Assembly (NCBI GenBank): GCA_027578815.1
Contig: JANBTH010000008.1
Span: 18,999-82,998, forward strand
Length of the DNA stretch: 64,000 nt
Reading direction: 5' to 3'
Source: Coemansia sp. RSA 1804
Lineage: Eukaryota > Kickxellomycota > Kickxellomycetes > Kickxellales > Kickxellaceae
The notes under the pieces were generated by a model. The model saw only the letters and a list, made by a program, of their open reading frames with translations. It did not search any database and was not told where the DNA came from. The position numbers were made by a program, and so were the translations under genes. Of this stretch, positions 29,349 to 39,449 are shown in pieces (position 1 is the first letter of the stretch; each line of letters starts with the position of its first letter).

Positions 29349-30251
29349 TGCTGCTCCTATGTGCGTTTTGCTTGTGCGTCTCTCTCCCTCCTTCCCGCTT
29401 TTGTTTCTGTTGTATCTGTATCCGCCTGGTTCTAAACTAGCCGCGCCGAATGGAATGACGATAATGCATAAAAGTAGTTACAATGGAAATAGATAACAAT
29501 ACGGGTTGATATGGCTGTGACAATCAATGGTGGTGGGGAGGAGCCGAGGATGTGTGCGTGCGTGCGTGTTTTCTTCCTTATCTTCTTCGTCTCCTGCCAC
29601 GATGTGCTACTATCCGCAGAGCCTAAATAATGATGATATCGAAAACCCAATGTAAATAACTAACGATAATAAAGGAAAAAGGTAAAGAGTTGGAAAAAGC
29701 AATGCTATCCAAAGAAAAAGGAGCGTAACAGCAACATCATCAGAAACGCAAGCGTTGCTGCTGGGAAAAAAAACAAAGGAAGAAATGTCAATCTTCTTTT
29801 TCATTTTCTCCGTCCAAAGAAAAAGAGATGAAAAGAAACAACAAATGTCCTTTTACTCGCCCCCCGCCTTCTACAAAGACAGACATCTTTTTGCTTTTAT
29901 TTGGGTCCCACACGCGACGATAATAGGCATTTGAAAGTGCCCAAAAAATGAAAATAACGAGTCGATCAGAATAATAATAATAATAAAACATCTTTGCGCT
30001 CTTTGCGGATTCCTTTATGATACCCTTCTACAGGGGGGGGAGACACAAACCGATTCAGTAAAAACAAAGCCATCTACCAAATGTTGCATTCCATTTCTGA
30101 TTTTCTTCGTAACCCGTTTGTCACTCAGCATTGCAGATTTCCTCCCAACTCTGCACTCAATCTCAATGTATCTCAGAATCAACCTGTGAGTGGAGAAGGA
30201 TGTAACATAGGCTATTTAATCTCCCCTCCACTGCCCCCTTTTTATTGTGTT
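29349..30251. other. Intergenic interval
   Basis: 903 bp with no supported gene. Contains short ATA repeats near 29970-29990 and G and C homopolymers. Promoter of acyl-CoA synthetase 3 must lie at its left side. Confidence 0.45.
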
Positions 30252-30929
30252 TCATGGCAGTTCCAGGATCCCGTCGTTCGCATATGCCCCGTCCTCAGTA
30301 AAGTGGAACCGCCTGGCGATCTGGATCTGCCCAATCCGACATGTGCCAAACGGCGCCTGTCCAAACTCCTCAACCAGCGCACGCGCATCCACCGTGAAGC
30401 GCCGTCGGCTCCTGGCCCTCCGCCCCTCGCCCCCATTAGCCACAGGGCTGGTTCCGCTGGCACGCACAACGGTCATATGGAGCTTCAGCTCACGCTGCAT
30501 CCCGCCGCCGTCGATGAGCCCGGCGCTTCCAAACGCATCCCGCACATACTCGCACACCCTCCGCAGTCTGTCGCCGCCCGCGCCGGCGTCCTCCACCTTG
30601 GCGTACAGGATCCGCGCCTCCCGCGCGTCCCGCTCCATCGTCTCCACCCCGTACACGCGCACGTCAAGCGATCCGCCCCCCAGTATCTCTCTGACCCCCC
30701 TACCGAGCGACTCGAGACACCCTGCCGCTGCCCTTCGGTCCTCCTCCGTCGCCAGCCGGAGCATCCCCACCGTTATGTGCATCCTCGAGGGCTTTACTAA
30801 ACTCGACTCCGCCATCCCCTCCAGCCCGCTCCGCCCTCGCGCAATGTTGTGGAACTCAGCTACTTTGCCCTGGACCCTGGCGCTTGTGATCGGCAGGCTG
30901 ATAAAGTGCGTGTACGCTGCGGTCCGCAT
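30252..30929 (-). CDS. 2H phosphoesterase, AKAP7/ASCC1 type
   Basis: 225 residues. Two H-x-T-x motifs mark the 2H (LigT-like) fold: MHITVGML near residue 50 and LHMTVVRAS near 150. The opening YTHFISLPI and the end, RRFHFTEDGAYANDGILEL, resemble the AKAP7/ASCC1 phosphoesterase domain. There is no KH domain, unlike full ASCC1, so it is closer in architecture to AKAP7gamma-like proteins. Such enzymes cleave 2',5' or 2',3'-cyclic phosphate bonds in nucleotides or RNA; the substrate here is unknown. GC-rich and intronless. Confidence 0.8.
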   Translation of the reverse strand: MRTAAYTHFISLPITSARVQGKVAEFHNIARGRSGLEGMAESSLVKPSRMHITVGMLRLATEEDRRAAAGCLESLGRGVREILGGGSLDVRVYGVETMERDAREARILYAKVEDAGAGGDRLRRVCEYVRDAFGSAGLIDGGGMQRELKLHMTVVRASGTSPVANGGEGRRARSRRRFTVDARALVEEFGQAPFGTCRIGQIQIARRFHFTEDGAYANDGILELP

Positions 30930-31158
30930 TCCTTTTTATATCTTGGGATTATTGTATTTTATGAGCTATATGTCTTGATATTGTTATGTTTTTTTAAGAA
31001 ATATAAAAGCTAGTAGTATGCTAGAAAAGTTTAAATCAATATATCATTTCTTGCTGTTTCCTGACTGGTATGGGGGCTGGTCTCTCCACCCGTCACTGGA
31101 CAAGCGTCTTCCTATTTTCTCTCACTGGACAAGCGTCTTCCTTCATGCTCAAATGACA

Positions 31159-31656
31159 TTACTTGTCAACCAGCTTTATTTTAATTGTGCTGCCAGTATC
31201 GATATTCTTTTTCAGAAAAGTGGCCCCAGCCGAAATAGCTTCCTTCTCAAATTTAACACCAACCTTCTTCGACGGCGGAACCTTAATTTTCAAAATTTCC
31301 AATGCGTCCTTGGCACTCAGCACCACCTTATCATCAATCAGCACATATAAATCCACAGACTGTTCCCCGTACTTGAAGTGAATTTTCAACACATTGCACC
31401 ACAACGTCAGCGTGCTCGTCTTGCCGAGTTTGCTGAGCACTGCTGCCACCGCTGGGCTGTCTGGCTTTCTGTACCGCGATTCCGTGTACAGCATGATCCG
31501 CCTCTTGCTCATTTTTGTTTTATCGTGCACCTTCTTTATTACATACTCGGTGCTCCGTGAGATATCTGGACTGCTAATGGTAATGTTTCTTAGAACATTG
31601 TGGTTGGTCTTGACAATCACCTTCTTGACAACAGTGTATTGGCCCTTGCTCGACAT
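31159..31656 (-). CDS. Hypothetical basic protein, 165 aa
   Basis: I do not recognise it. Lysine-rich (many KK and KIK patches), no signal peptide or membrane segment. Sequence suggests two beta-rich halves: about 1-85 with RRIMLYTESRYRKPDSP, and about 86-165 with LTLWCNVLKIHFKYGE, DLYVLIDDKVVLS, an amphipathic helix KDALEILKI and a closing strand STIKIKLVDK. Base composition is lower in GC than neighbours, like the small-gene regions. Intronless and flanked by genes on both strands. Might be a fast-evolving nuclear or ribosome-associated protein, but this is speculation. Confidence 0.6.
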   Translation of the reverse strand: MSSKGQYTVVKKVIVKTNHNVLRNITISSPDISRSTEYVIKKVHDKTKMSKRRIMLYTESRYRKPDSPAVAAVLSKLGKTSTLTLWCNVLKIHFKYGEQSVDLYVLIDDKVVLSAKDALEILKIKVPPSKKVGVKFEKEAISAGATFLKKNIDTGSTIKIKLVDK

Positions 31657-32634
31657 TCTTTACCACCGCTTTTTCTATTGATGTTCCTGATAGTTCTGTT
31701 ATTCCTTAAAAAAATAGTTGGCAAAAAAAACACAGGCACATGTAAAAATGCTTGCAGAATGACTAAACTATTGAAACATCCTTCCCTTCCTGTAGGATAT
31801 TCCAAGAGGAGGGTTTTTATAGTAAAAAAATTTTTCTAATTTATACCTTTGCATTTTATGCACCAAGCTTGTTGGCAAACGTTATATAGTGCCTCCCAGC
31901 CAGCAGAAAAGTCAAACAGTAGAAAGCCGTTCAAAGAATAATATCCCCCAAACCCATTTTCGCATAAATTTTAACCCCTTTTGCGTTAACTGCGGTTTTA
32001 TTTTTGTAATAAACAAGTCTCCCCGTTTGTAGAAAAGATGCCTCTTTTTGCAATTTCTTTCACGTCTTTGTGTGGACAAACACATTCGTAAACTGCAGAG
32101 ATGGCAGGGCGGAATCAACTTTAATCCCATCGCCTAATCTACACTGCGCACATTACTTTTGTATTAGCATTCAGGATAGACAGAACCCCATGTCTGTTGA
32201 CATTGATCTTATTACATGTCAACATGTTTTTCGTTTTTAGCATTATCCAGATTTTGTTTTTTATTGTTATAAAGATAAAAAACTATCCGATATCCTGATG
32301 GGGTGTCCGAAGGAAATGGGGTTATTGGAGACAACCTCATGTCATTTAACAAGAAACTCAATGTAAAAGCTTGCCGTATTTCTGTTTCCTAATTTTGGAG
32401 TGCTTTGTTTTCTGCTTCTTTGTTTTGGTAAACGGAGAAAGATGCTATCGGTCATTAGCGATTCAGGATTTGTTTATCCACTAGTCTTTACTGGGTTTTA
32501 GTCAACTTTTTATTCATCTCCCAAATGTTGCACTATTTTCTATCCTTCAGCAGCATCTTTTTTATATTTATTATTCGTTTACAATTTATCAAACGCATTT
32601 ATTACCATTATTATTTTATTTGCAACAAGCAGGT
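31657..32634. other. AT-rich intergenic interval
   Basis: 978 bp without a supported gene. Pyrimidine-rich leader before 32635; an AACAAGCAG just before the ATG could be a 5'-UTR splice acceptor. Confidence 0.4.
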
Positions 32635-33705
32635 ATGAGGTTCAAGCTGGCTCTGCTTTCCTTGGCAATACTGCTGCCACATCTAAGTAATGCAAGTCCG
32701 GTGCACCCGCCAGTGCCAAGGGAGGCCGAGAATCCATTATACGCATCCAACTCATCCGATGACGTCTACTGGAGCACGGCGACAGATGGACTCAATGATG
32801 CCGATATCCCGGAGACGCAAGAAACAGACAGCACCGTAAGCAATTCTTCTATTAATGAGTTTCCCGGCACCGCGTTTGTTGCTGAGAGCACAGCTACGGT
32901 TACTGTTGTTAGGGAGGTCTCCGTGTGGACAGATGCGGGCGGACAGAGACCAGCTCCATCGTACCACACGCTTTCACCTGCTCCAACTCCAAGTCCACTA
33001 CCAGAATCCACCCACGATATTCCGGTGCAAAACACACAGCAGTCTGTGCAGGAAGCAGCAGAACCACCATCCACGATAACTGTAACCGCAACCCAGATCT
33101 CGACAGTCACTGACACGGTAACTGTGCAAACAACAGTGGTATCGACAGCTACAGTAACGGAAACGCAGACCGTAACCAGCCAACAACAGCAGCAGCAGCC
33201 GAATATCCAGATGATCATGAACCAGCCATCGCCAAACGCAGCAACGGTGACGGTGACAGCAACAGTAACAGAGCAAGCACCAGCACCGGCAGCAGCCGCA
33301 CCCCAGTATGTTCCACAGTACGTGATGCCGCAGCCGCAGCCAATTGTTGTTGTGGTTCCGCAGGCCGCCGGGCAAATGAACTACTACCCGCAGCAGGTCG
33401 GCAACTACCCTGCTAATAGCAATGTTCGGGTGGACGTGCAGCAGAGTCTGCCAACACCCACGTCTGCGCCTGTGCCATATCCCAGCCAAACGATGGATGG
33501 TCCCACGTCATCGGCTCCGCTGCCACTGCAACCGCCGCCAGCGGCCCAGCCAACATCGTCCACCGCTGCAGAGCCACCCGTCTTCCCCGACCAGAGCGAA
33601 TCGTCGTGGGTCACTGTTGTAGAGACCCTCGGCACGACTATTTTCACAACCGTTACCCTTGAATCGTCGGAGGATATGTCTTTGGAACTCACAAGCACCA
33701 ACTAG
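32635..33705 (+). CDS. Secreted Ser/Thr/Pro-rich cell-wall-type protein
   Basis: 356 residues from the ATG at 32635, chosen because it opens a clear signal peptide (MRFKLALLSLAILLPHLSNA). The mature protein is low-complexity: Ser/Thr/Pro-rich, with runs of TVT-x-T (TVTATQISTVTDTVTVQTT), a poly-Gln run, Pro/Gln/Val-rich stretches and a final WVTVVETLGTTIFTTVTLE. No catalytic domain and no obvious GPI signal. It resembles heavily O-glycosylated wall or adhesin-like proteins of fungi. Confidence 0.72.
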   Translation: MRFKLALLSLAILLPHLSNASPVHPPVPREAENPLYASNSSDDVYWSTATDGLNDADIPETQETDSTVSNSSINEFPGTAFVAESTATVTVVREVSVWTDAGGQRPAPSYHTLSPAPTPSPLPESTHDIPVQNTQQSVQEAAEPPSTITVTATQISTVTDTVTVQTTVVSTATVTETQTVTSQQQQQQPNIQMIMNQPSPNAATVTVTATVTEQAPAPAAAAPQYVPQYVMPQPQPIVVVVPQAAGQMNYYPQQVGNYPANSNVRVDVQQSLPTPTSAPVPYPSQTMDGPTSSAPLPLQPPPAAQPTSSTAAEPPVFPDQSESSWVTVVETLGTTIFTTVTLESSEDMSLELTSTN

Positions 33706-33830
33706 GGCCGGTTTTTATATTACTCTACATTTATTATAAGTTGTTTTTCTAAACTAAATGTTTCTATATGTCCCTTCTCTTTCAACAGGCTCCTAAACCA
33801 CACATGCCAATAACACGCGGACACACAGAC

Positions 33831-36119
33831 TCATGCTTCAGGTGCGGTGGCCACCCAGTAATACGAATTGGACGCCGAGTTGCCATCGTCGTGGGCAGCA
33901 GTCTCGGCAATCCGTTCAAACGCCGCCTTCTTGTCAACGACCGCCAGGGCAAGATCGATGATCTCGCGCCACTGAGCGGAGGCCGAGTTCTTCGAAACAG
34001 AATCGAGGTACCGGGGCCAGATGTCCGCGATCCAGGACCGCTTGAGAATCAACGCCGAGGCGGGAGTGAGTGGGAGGAACTGGATCCCGTAGATGAACTC
34101 GGGGTTGGCGCCAAAGAACGTGGCATAGTCCACCTTGGTCGACCACAGGATGCCAACAATCGCCTTGTCGTGGGCATACGACTCGGGATACAGTCCGCTT
34201 GCAAGGTCGCCCAGATGCCAGTATGTGCGCGTGCCACGCGCCTCCAGCTGCAGCACAGCACGCACGTACCCCGCCAGATGTGGGCGGCCGGTGGTCTGTG
34301 CGTAGAGGTACGCGCCGTAGTACGCGTTGATAGCCTCGGACGTCGACTCCTGGTTCCGCGAGTCGGCAAAGGCAAACAGACCGGCGGCCCACGAGTGGCC
34401 GTCGTACATGTCAAAGCACCGCATCTGCGGGAAATGGTGCGGCGGAGCCAAAGAGGCTGCGCCGGCGGCAGCCGACGGGGTGCGTGCGCCCAGCGGCGTG
34501 CAAAAGTCGCGCACTAGCAGATCGACAAAGGCGCGCCGCCGCTCGTCCAGCCACCCCGGGCGCAGGCGCGCAAGAGCGGCTGCGGCGTAGACGAAGTAGC
34601 CGTAGTGGAAGTGGTGGTCGTTGTACCGGCCCTGGCCAAAGTCGGCGCCCGGATCGTGGAGCCCAGTACGGCTCACCATGCCGCGCCACTCGGTGTCGTA
34701 AACAAGCGCATTGCCGTTGGTGCCCAGAATCCAGGGCTCAAACCACGCAACCGCCAGGTCTGCCGCATGCTGGCTGCTGGCATGGTCGCCGACCTCCGCG
34801 GCTATCAGCGCAATACGGGCAGCGCGGGCCAGGGCCTTGCCAAAGAAGTACGGGTCCGGAGGCAGCGCCGATGCGTCGGCTGGCAGCGATGCGGCATCGG
34901 CGGCCACGAGCTCGCAGAGACGGCGGATGCGGGCTGCGTCGGTGAGCGGCTCAGGGCCGGAAAAGCCCAGCGGCTCCAGTTGCTCGGTAAGTCGCCAGAC
35001 ACGGCCCCGGACCACGTGCATCGGGCCCTTGGACGACCAGAACGGCGCAACTGCGTCCATCGGCTCAACGCAGCCGTCGGCCATTGTCTGCCGGTGGTGC
35101 GGAAGGGTGCATATGGCCGGGGTTCCTCTCTGTCCAGCAGTCCTCCACGTAATCTCAAACACCGCCTCGCTGTCAGTGGCCTGCACATCGACGCTGCCGC
35201 CTACGGGAACTGCTTCGCGTGCAGACAGCAGCGCAGTGATGGCGTCGTGACGGCTGCTGTCGCTTCCTGGAATCAACGCAAGGCGCACAGACCCCTGCAC
35301 AGCCTCGCTCGACTCGATGCGGCTGCCGTCGAGGTGGCGGAGAACAGCGTTGCCTTCGTAGCAGACCAGCCACGTAGCGCCGTTGTTCAGCTCGACAACC
35401 GCAGCGCCAGGCCCATACGCGGCGCAATCGACCTTCAGAACAGCGTGCACCGATTCCAGTCCAAGCACAGTCGGGCGGTTGAAGACGACCGTTGCAAAGG
35501 CGGAGCCCTTGACCAGCGGCAACGAGGCCACTGCAGCCGCGCAATCAGACTCGCCGTCGGCGGCGGCGGCGGATGTCTCGACGTAGTCAACGGTAACCGA
35601 GAGAGCGTCAAAGGCAGCGACCCTGTGGCGCGCGCAACCCGGGATACGAATGGCCCAGTCGTTGTGCCAAACAGACGCGACAAAGCGGTCCTCCTCCAAC
35701 GGCGTCGGCGCACACACAACAACCGTCTCGCCAAGACACTTGACCATGTACGGCGCTACCAGCACCGGCTGGTCGCCGCCCTCGATAATCAGATTCTGCC
35801 ACCACGCGTTTGTGGGCACCGCGTGCGCTAGAAGCCGCGAGTCAACAAGGTCGCGTCGCACTTTGTACGTGTTTGGCAGCGCGCGGTCTCCCGAACCTCC
35901 CAGAACGGCGCATGGGTCCTCGGACGACCACTCCAGGGATGCATGTTCGGCTTCATTCTCCTGGCTGCGGCTACTGTTGCTGCTGATGCTCGGGCGTGGC
36001 GGCAGCTGGGGCGGCTCATGGCTACTAGGCGCCGAATATTGGGGCGCTCCAGCGCTGCTCTGCCGCGGGGGCTCAGAGAACTTCTCAGCGAGTCTGCGGA
36101 TGCGATCAGACAATGGCAT
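33831..36119 (-). CDS. GH81 endo-1,3-beta-glucanase
   Basis: 762 residues. GH81 signatures are clear: VPTNAWWQNL and LVAPYMVKC in the N-terminal beta-sandwich domain, NDHHFHYGYFVYAAA, DMYDGHSWAAGLF (about 570) and SRNQESTSEAINAYYG (about 590), whose glutamates include the catalytic residue, then WSTKVDYATFFGANPEFIYGIQFLPLTP. It hydrolyses cell-wall 1,3-beta-glucan. No signal peptide: the first 65 residues are Ser/Pro-rich and polar, as in the intracellular Acf2/Eng2-type branch. That points to a cytosolic or spore-associated role rather than secretion. Confidence 0.93.
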   Translation of the reverse strand: MPLSDRIRRLAEKFSEPPRQSSAGAPQYSAPSSHEPPQLPPRPSISSNSSRSQENEAEHASLEWSSEDPCAVLGGSGDRALPNTYKVRRDLVDSRLLAHAVPTNAWWQNLIIEGGDQPVLVAPYMVKCLGETVVVCAPTPLEEDRFVASVWHNDWAIRIPGCARHRVAAFDALSVTVDYVETSAAAADGESDCAAAVASLPLVKGSAFATVVFNRPTVLGLESVHAVLKVDCAAYGPGAAVVELNNGATWLVCYEGNAVLRHLDGSRIESSEAVQGSVRLALIPGSDSSRHDAITALLSAREAVPVGGSVDVQATDSEAVFEITWRTAGQRGTPAICTLPHHRQTMADGCVEPMDAVAPFWSSKGPMHVVRGRVWRLTEQLEPLGFSGPEPLTDAARIRRLCELVAADAASLPADASALPPDPYFFGKALARAARIALIAAEVGDHASSQHAADLAVAWFEPWILGTNGNALVYDTEWRGMVSRTGLHDPGADFGQGRYNDHHFHYGYFVYAAAALARLRPGWLDERRRAFVDLLVRDFCTPLGARTPSAAAGAASLAPPHHFPQMRCFDMYDGHSWAAGLFAFADSRNQESTSEAINAYYGAYLYAQTTGRPHLAGYVRAVLQLEARGTRTYWHLGDLASGLYPESYAHDKAIVGILWSTKVDYATFFGANPEFIYGIQFLPLTPASALILKRSWIADIWPRYLDSVSKNSASAQWREIIDLALAVVDKKAAFERIAETAAHDDGNSASNSYYWVATAPEA

Positions 36120-36509
36120 TTTTGCTGCTCAGCTATCCTCAAGAATAATTCAGATAGATGCAATAAGCTAGAAGCCAGAGTATTATAGCGAGAGAGAGGA
36201 TATTAAAGCAGATATATGAAAGAATATGTTACTAAGAGGAGAAGAGAGGAGAGGAGAAGTGCGCATGAAGCCAAAACACCTGGGTCTAGTCGTGCGGACC
36301 TTTCTTTTTTTCTGCCAAGGAAACGTGGATTCATGCGTGATGCTAACTCCGAGAAAAAAGCAGTGACACAAATATCCATGAATCAAATCCGCACGTCAGC
36401 TGCACATGTCATGATGCATTGAATCGATATGTGATGTATCATTTGGAAGGAAAGAAAAGAAAGGTCTTGAGCGATAACATGAAATAATACAAGAAAAAAA
36501 CCACACCTC
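36120..36509. other. Intergenic between GH81 and kinesin genes
   Basis: 390 bp, purine-rich, no gene seen. It contains the promoter of the GH81 gene and the 3' end of the kinesin gene's neighbourhood. Confidence 0.45.
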
Positions 36510-39449
36510 TTACGCAAACGTCGAAAGGATATCCATGATGATCTTGTTCTTAAAGTGCAGTCTGTCCCGGAGCTCAGATATGTGGTTCAATGGGCCGTCG
36601 GTCTGGATGGACGCCTGGATCTGCTCTGCGCGGCGTTTGCCGATTCCCTGGAGCTTTGTGATCTTCTTGACTTCGGCCGAGTTGATCATCTGCAATGCGC
36701 TTGCCAGACAGATATCGTTGAACCGCCCGAGCTCCAGCTTCTCCTCCACGACAACCGCCGCCGCCGCTGCTCCTGCTGTTGCTGCGGAGTTGCCAGATCC
36801 CCGACGCGACTTTGCCGATGCGTCTGACAGCCGATTAGCACGTGCCTTATCCGCAGCAGCATCAATGTTCTCCTTTGACTGCGCCATCATCATCCGCTGC
36901 TCAAGCAGCCCACGCACCCCGAGCGCCCCGGGCAACCGACGCTGCTGCGCCAAACCCGCTTTCTTGCCGCGCCTTCCGGCCTTTGCTTTGCCAGCAGACA
37001 ACGAATCGACAAAATCGTTATCCGGGCTATTGGGGTCAGACTCATCGGCACTGCTGCCGCTGCTGTGCGGCACGTAATCGGCGTCCTTGACACGGTCGTC
37101 GGGGGTGGCAGGAACGGCCAGCCGCTTTTGCAACCGCGCAGCCGCCGAGCTCTTTGCCAAAATCTTGTCAGTGCTCAGCGCACGAAGCTTCCGCGTCTTG
37201 CTGTCCAGGCGCTCTTGAAGGTCGGCATCGAACTCCTCGCCCCGCACAACAAACGGGTTGTTGGCGCCTGTGCCAAAGCTGATGCGCCGGTGGTCGTGGA
37301 CTGAACCCTCTGTGACGTACGAGGCTGACCGTCGCTGCTTACCATTGCCTCCGTTGCTGTCTGTCGATGCAGGCAATGTGCTCTTGCTTGTGGCCGCCTG
37401 CAGCTTGATCCGCTTCTGTTCCTTTTGCTTCTGCGCTCCAGCATCCCCTCCTCCTCCTCCTCCGCCTTGGCTTGTTTGGGCCGTCTGCGGTTTCGGTGCT
37501 TGCTTCGTTTGCAATGTCATCTTGCAATTAGATGCCGTCGGAGCTTTGCCACCAGCCAGGGCGGTTCGGCGTTTGGCCTTTTCGGCACCAGGAGACTCGG
37601 CCAGTCCATCGGGCATCCACAACGGACCGAGATCCTCATCATCGTCATCATCATTACCGCTATCTTTCCGCGCAGTCTGCTTCCCATTCACTCCACTACC
37701 GCCAATCTTGGCATTCCCATTACTCTCCTTGCCATCCAACACGGTCCACGCAGCCTCGCCATGGGACTCAATAGAAGACCTGCGGTTGCGTCTACGAATA
37801 CGCGCACGCAACCGGGCAATATGCGTCTCCAGCTTATTGAGCTCGGGCGCGTACCTCAGGGCCTCCTCATAATGCGCCAGTGCCTTATCCAGATCGCCAC
37901 GGGCCTCAAGTTCGCGCGCATACTTGAGCCATCCGCGACTGGTCTTCAGCTTTGTCGTTGGCGTAAACATGTCAATCACCATGTTGGAATCAAGGTGTCT
38001 AGCAGACTCGCTTAGCTGCTTCTCAATCCGCATCACTCGTTCCATTATTTCGTTGTTGTGGTTTCCTGGTGCCCCGGTCTTGCCACCACGCCCCGCTGGA
38101 CCACCCCTTATGATCTCGAACGCTCCGCCTGCGCTGGCAGACTGCTTTATGCCAACCGGCATGGCGCCCGCAGAGTGCCGCGACGGAACAGCAATGGGTC
38201 TCCGCTGTTTCTGCGATGCGCTCCGGTCGTCCTCGGTGCCCAGCGACCTGCGCTCCTTCGTCGCACTACCGGTATCGGCCTCGCTCTCCTCGTCATCGTG
38301 AGATCTGCGCCGTTTCAGCGCAGTGGTACCGTTGGAAGCCACGAGCTGCGTACGAGCCAAGCGCGCCGCATTGCCAGCCCTGTGGTGCTGCAGGCGATCC
38401 ACCGCCGACCACCTGTGTTCGACAACCTCGTGGGCCACGGGTCGGTTGACGACCTCGCGGGACTTTGTAGCAAAACTCAGCGTATTGTGCGTATCGTGCA
38501 GGAACTTGGATCCCGGCGCAACGTTGACGATCATCATGCCCAGACACTCGCCTCCAAGCGAGTCCTGCAGGATGCGCGTCATCTTCGAGTCTCTGTAGGG
38601 GACGCGCGAGGCCCCCGTGTTGAGCGCCTCGACCACTTGGCCGAGCACAAAGAGACTGCGGTTGATCGCGCTGCTCTCGGCCATCCGGTCGCGCCCGTTC
38701 TCCGTGCGCCTGTTGTCCTCACTCCCGGCCAGATCTATAAGATGAAGCTTACCGCACCACGTCTTCCCCTTGCCATCGGCACTGTTGACAATGTCGTCGG
38801 TCCACTGTACTTGTACAGTCAGAATCGCATGCGACCGCGACGACTGGTCGTTTAGTTTGGTGCTGGCCGTGCGTCTGCGCCCACTGGCCTTCTGGAACAT
38901 AGTCTCGAACTGCTCGAACGTCTGGATACGTCGTTCTGTAAGCCCCGCGACGAATATCCGCCGATTCGCGTCCTCGCGGATAGGAAGTCCGCTGGACGAC
39001 CCACTGGTATTTTCGACCGGCCTACCAAATAAATCAAACACCGCCTCCTTGTATATCTCATAGTAGCTGACACGGACATCGTAGTCCAGCGCATCGCGGG
39101 CCTTGCGTTTGAACACGTGCGCCAAGGCGCGTGGGATGATCCCAGGATCTGCTTCGCTCCCCTCCATCGTGTGCGTCTTGCCCGCGCCCGTTACGCCGTA
39201 GCAGAACACCGTGGCCGACATCCCCGTGAATATTGTTTCTACCAGCGGCCGTACGTCGCTTCCGTAGATCGTCTGCTGCTGGCTGCCGGGTCCGTAGCAC
39301 GCGTCGAAGCTGAACCGCACATCCTTGGTGCTGTCCCGCGGATTCGTTACGCGTAGCTGCGTGTCGGTTTCTACTGCCACCGTCTCGTCCGTGGTTTCCT
39401 TTGGTAGAAATGGACGGACGCGGCAAACGACCTTGATTTTGCTTGCCAT
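36510..39449 (-). CDS. Kinesin-10 (KIF22/Kid-type chromokinesin)
   Basis: 979 residues from the ATG at 39449 (MASKIKVVCRVRPF). N-terminal motor has P-loop GVTGAGKT (85-92), switch I NDQSSRSHA and switch II LIDLAGSEDNRRT. A short neck is followed by a TPR-like segment (about 505-555: YARELEARGDLDKALAHYEEAL), a long disordered basic region with Gly, Ser and Lys runs, and a C-terminal helix-hairpin-helix (about 920-979: ITKLQGIGKRRAEQI), the DNA-binding module of Kid. Kinesin-10 motors bind chromosome arms and generate polar ejection force. Most yeasts lack this class. Confidence 0.92.
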   Translation of the reverse strand: MASKIKVVCRVRPFLPKETTDETVAVETDTQLRVTNPRDSTKDVRFSFDACYGPGSQQQTIYGSDVRPLVETIFTGMSATVFCYGVTGAGKTHTMEGSEADPGIIPRALAHVFKRKARDALDYDVRVSYYEIYKEAVFDLFGRPVENTSGSSSGLPIREDANRRIFVAGLTERRIQTFEQFETMFQKASGRRRTASTKLNDQSSRSHAILTVQVQWTDDIVNSADGKGKTWCGKLHLIDLAGSEDNRRTENGRDRMAESSAINRSLFVLGQVVEALNTGASRVPYRDSKMTRILQDSLGGECLGMMIVNVAPGSKFLHDTHNTLSFATKSREVVNRPVAHEVVEHRWSAVDRLQHHRAGNAARLARTQLVASNGTTALKRRRSHDDEESEADTGSATKERRSLGTEDDRSASQKQRRPIAVPSRHSAGAMPVGIKQSASAGGAFEIIRGGPAGRGGKTGAPGNHNNEIMERVMRIEKQLSESARHLDSNMVIDMFTPTTKLKTSRGWLKYARELEARGDLDKALAHYEEALRYAPELNKLETHIARLRARIRRRNRRSSIESHGEAAWTVLDGKESNGNAKIGGSGVNGKQTARKDSGNDDDDDEDLGPLWMPDGLAESPGAEKAKRRTALAGGKAPTASNCKMTLQTKQAPKPQTAQTSQGGGGGGGDAGAQKQKEQKRIKLQAATSKSTLPASTDSNGGNGKQRRSASYVTEGSVHDHRRISFGTGANNPFVVRGEEFDADLQERLDSKTRKLRALSTDKILAKSSAAARLQKRLAVPATPDDRVKDADYVPHSSGSSADESDPNSPDNDFVDSLSAGKAKAGRRGKKAGLAQQRRLPGALGVRGLLEQRMMMAQSKENIDAAADKARANRLSDASAKSRRGSGNSAATAGAAAAAVVVEEKLELGRFNDICLASALQMINSAEVKKITKLQGIGKRRAEQIQASIQTDGPLNHISELRDRLHFKNKIIMDILSTFA

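Noticed and set aside
34605..35831. 408-codon plus-strand frame opposite GH81
   Set aside because: Antisense shadow; basic low-complexity translation while the minus strand has GH81 signatures.
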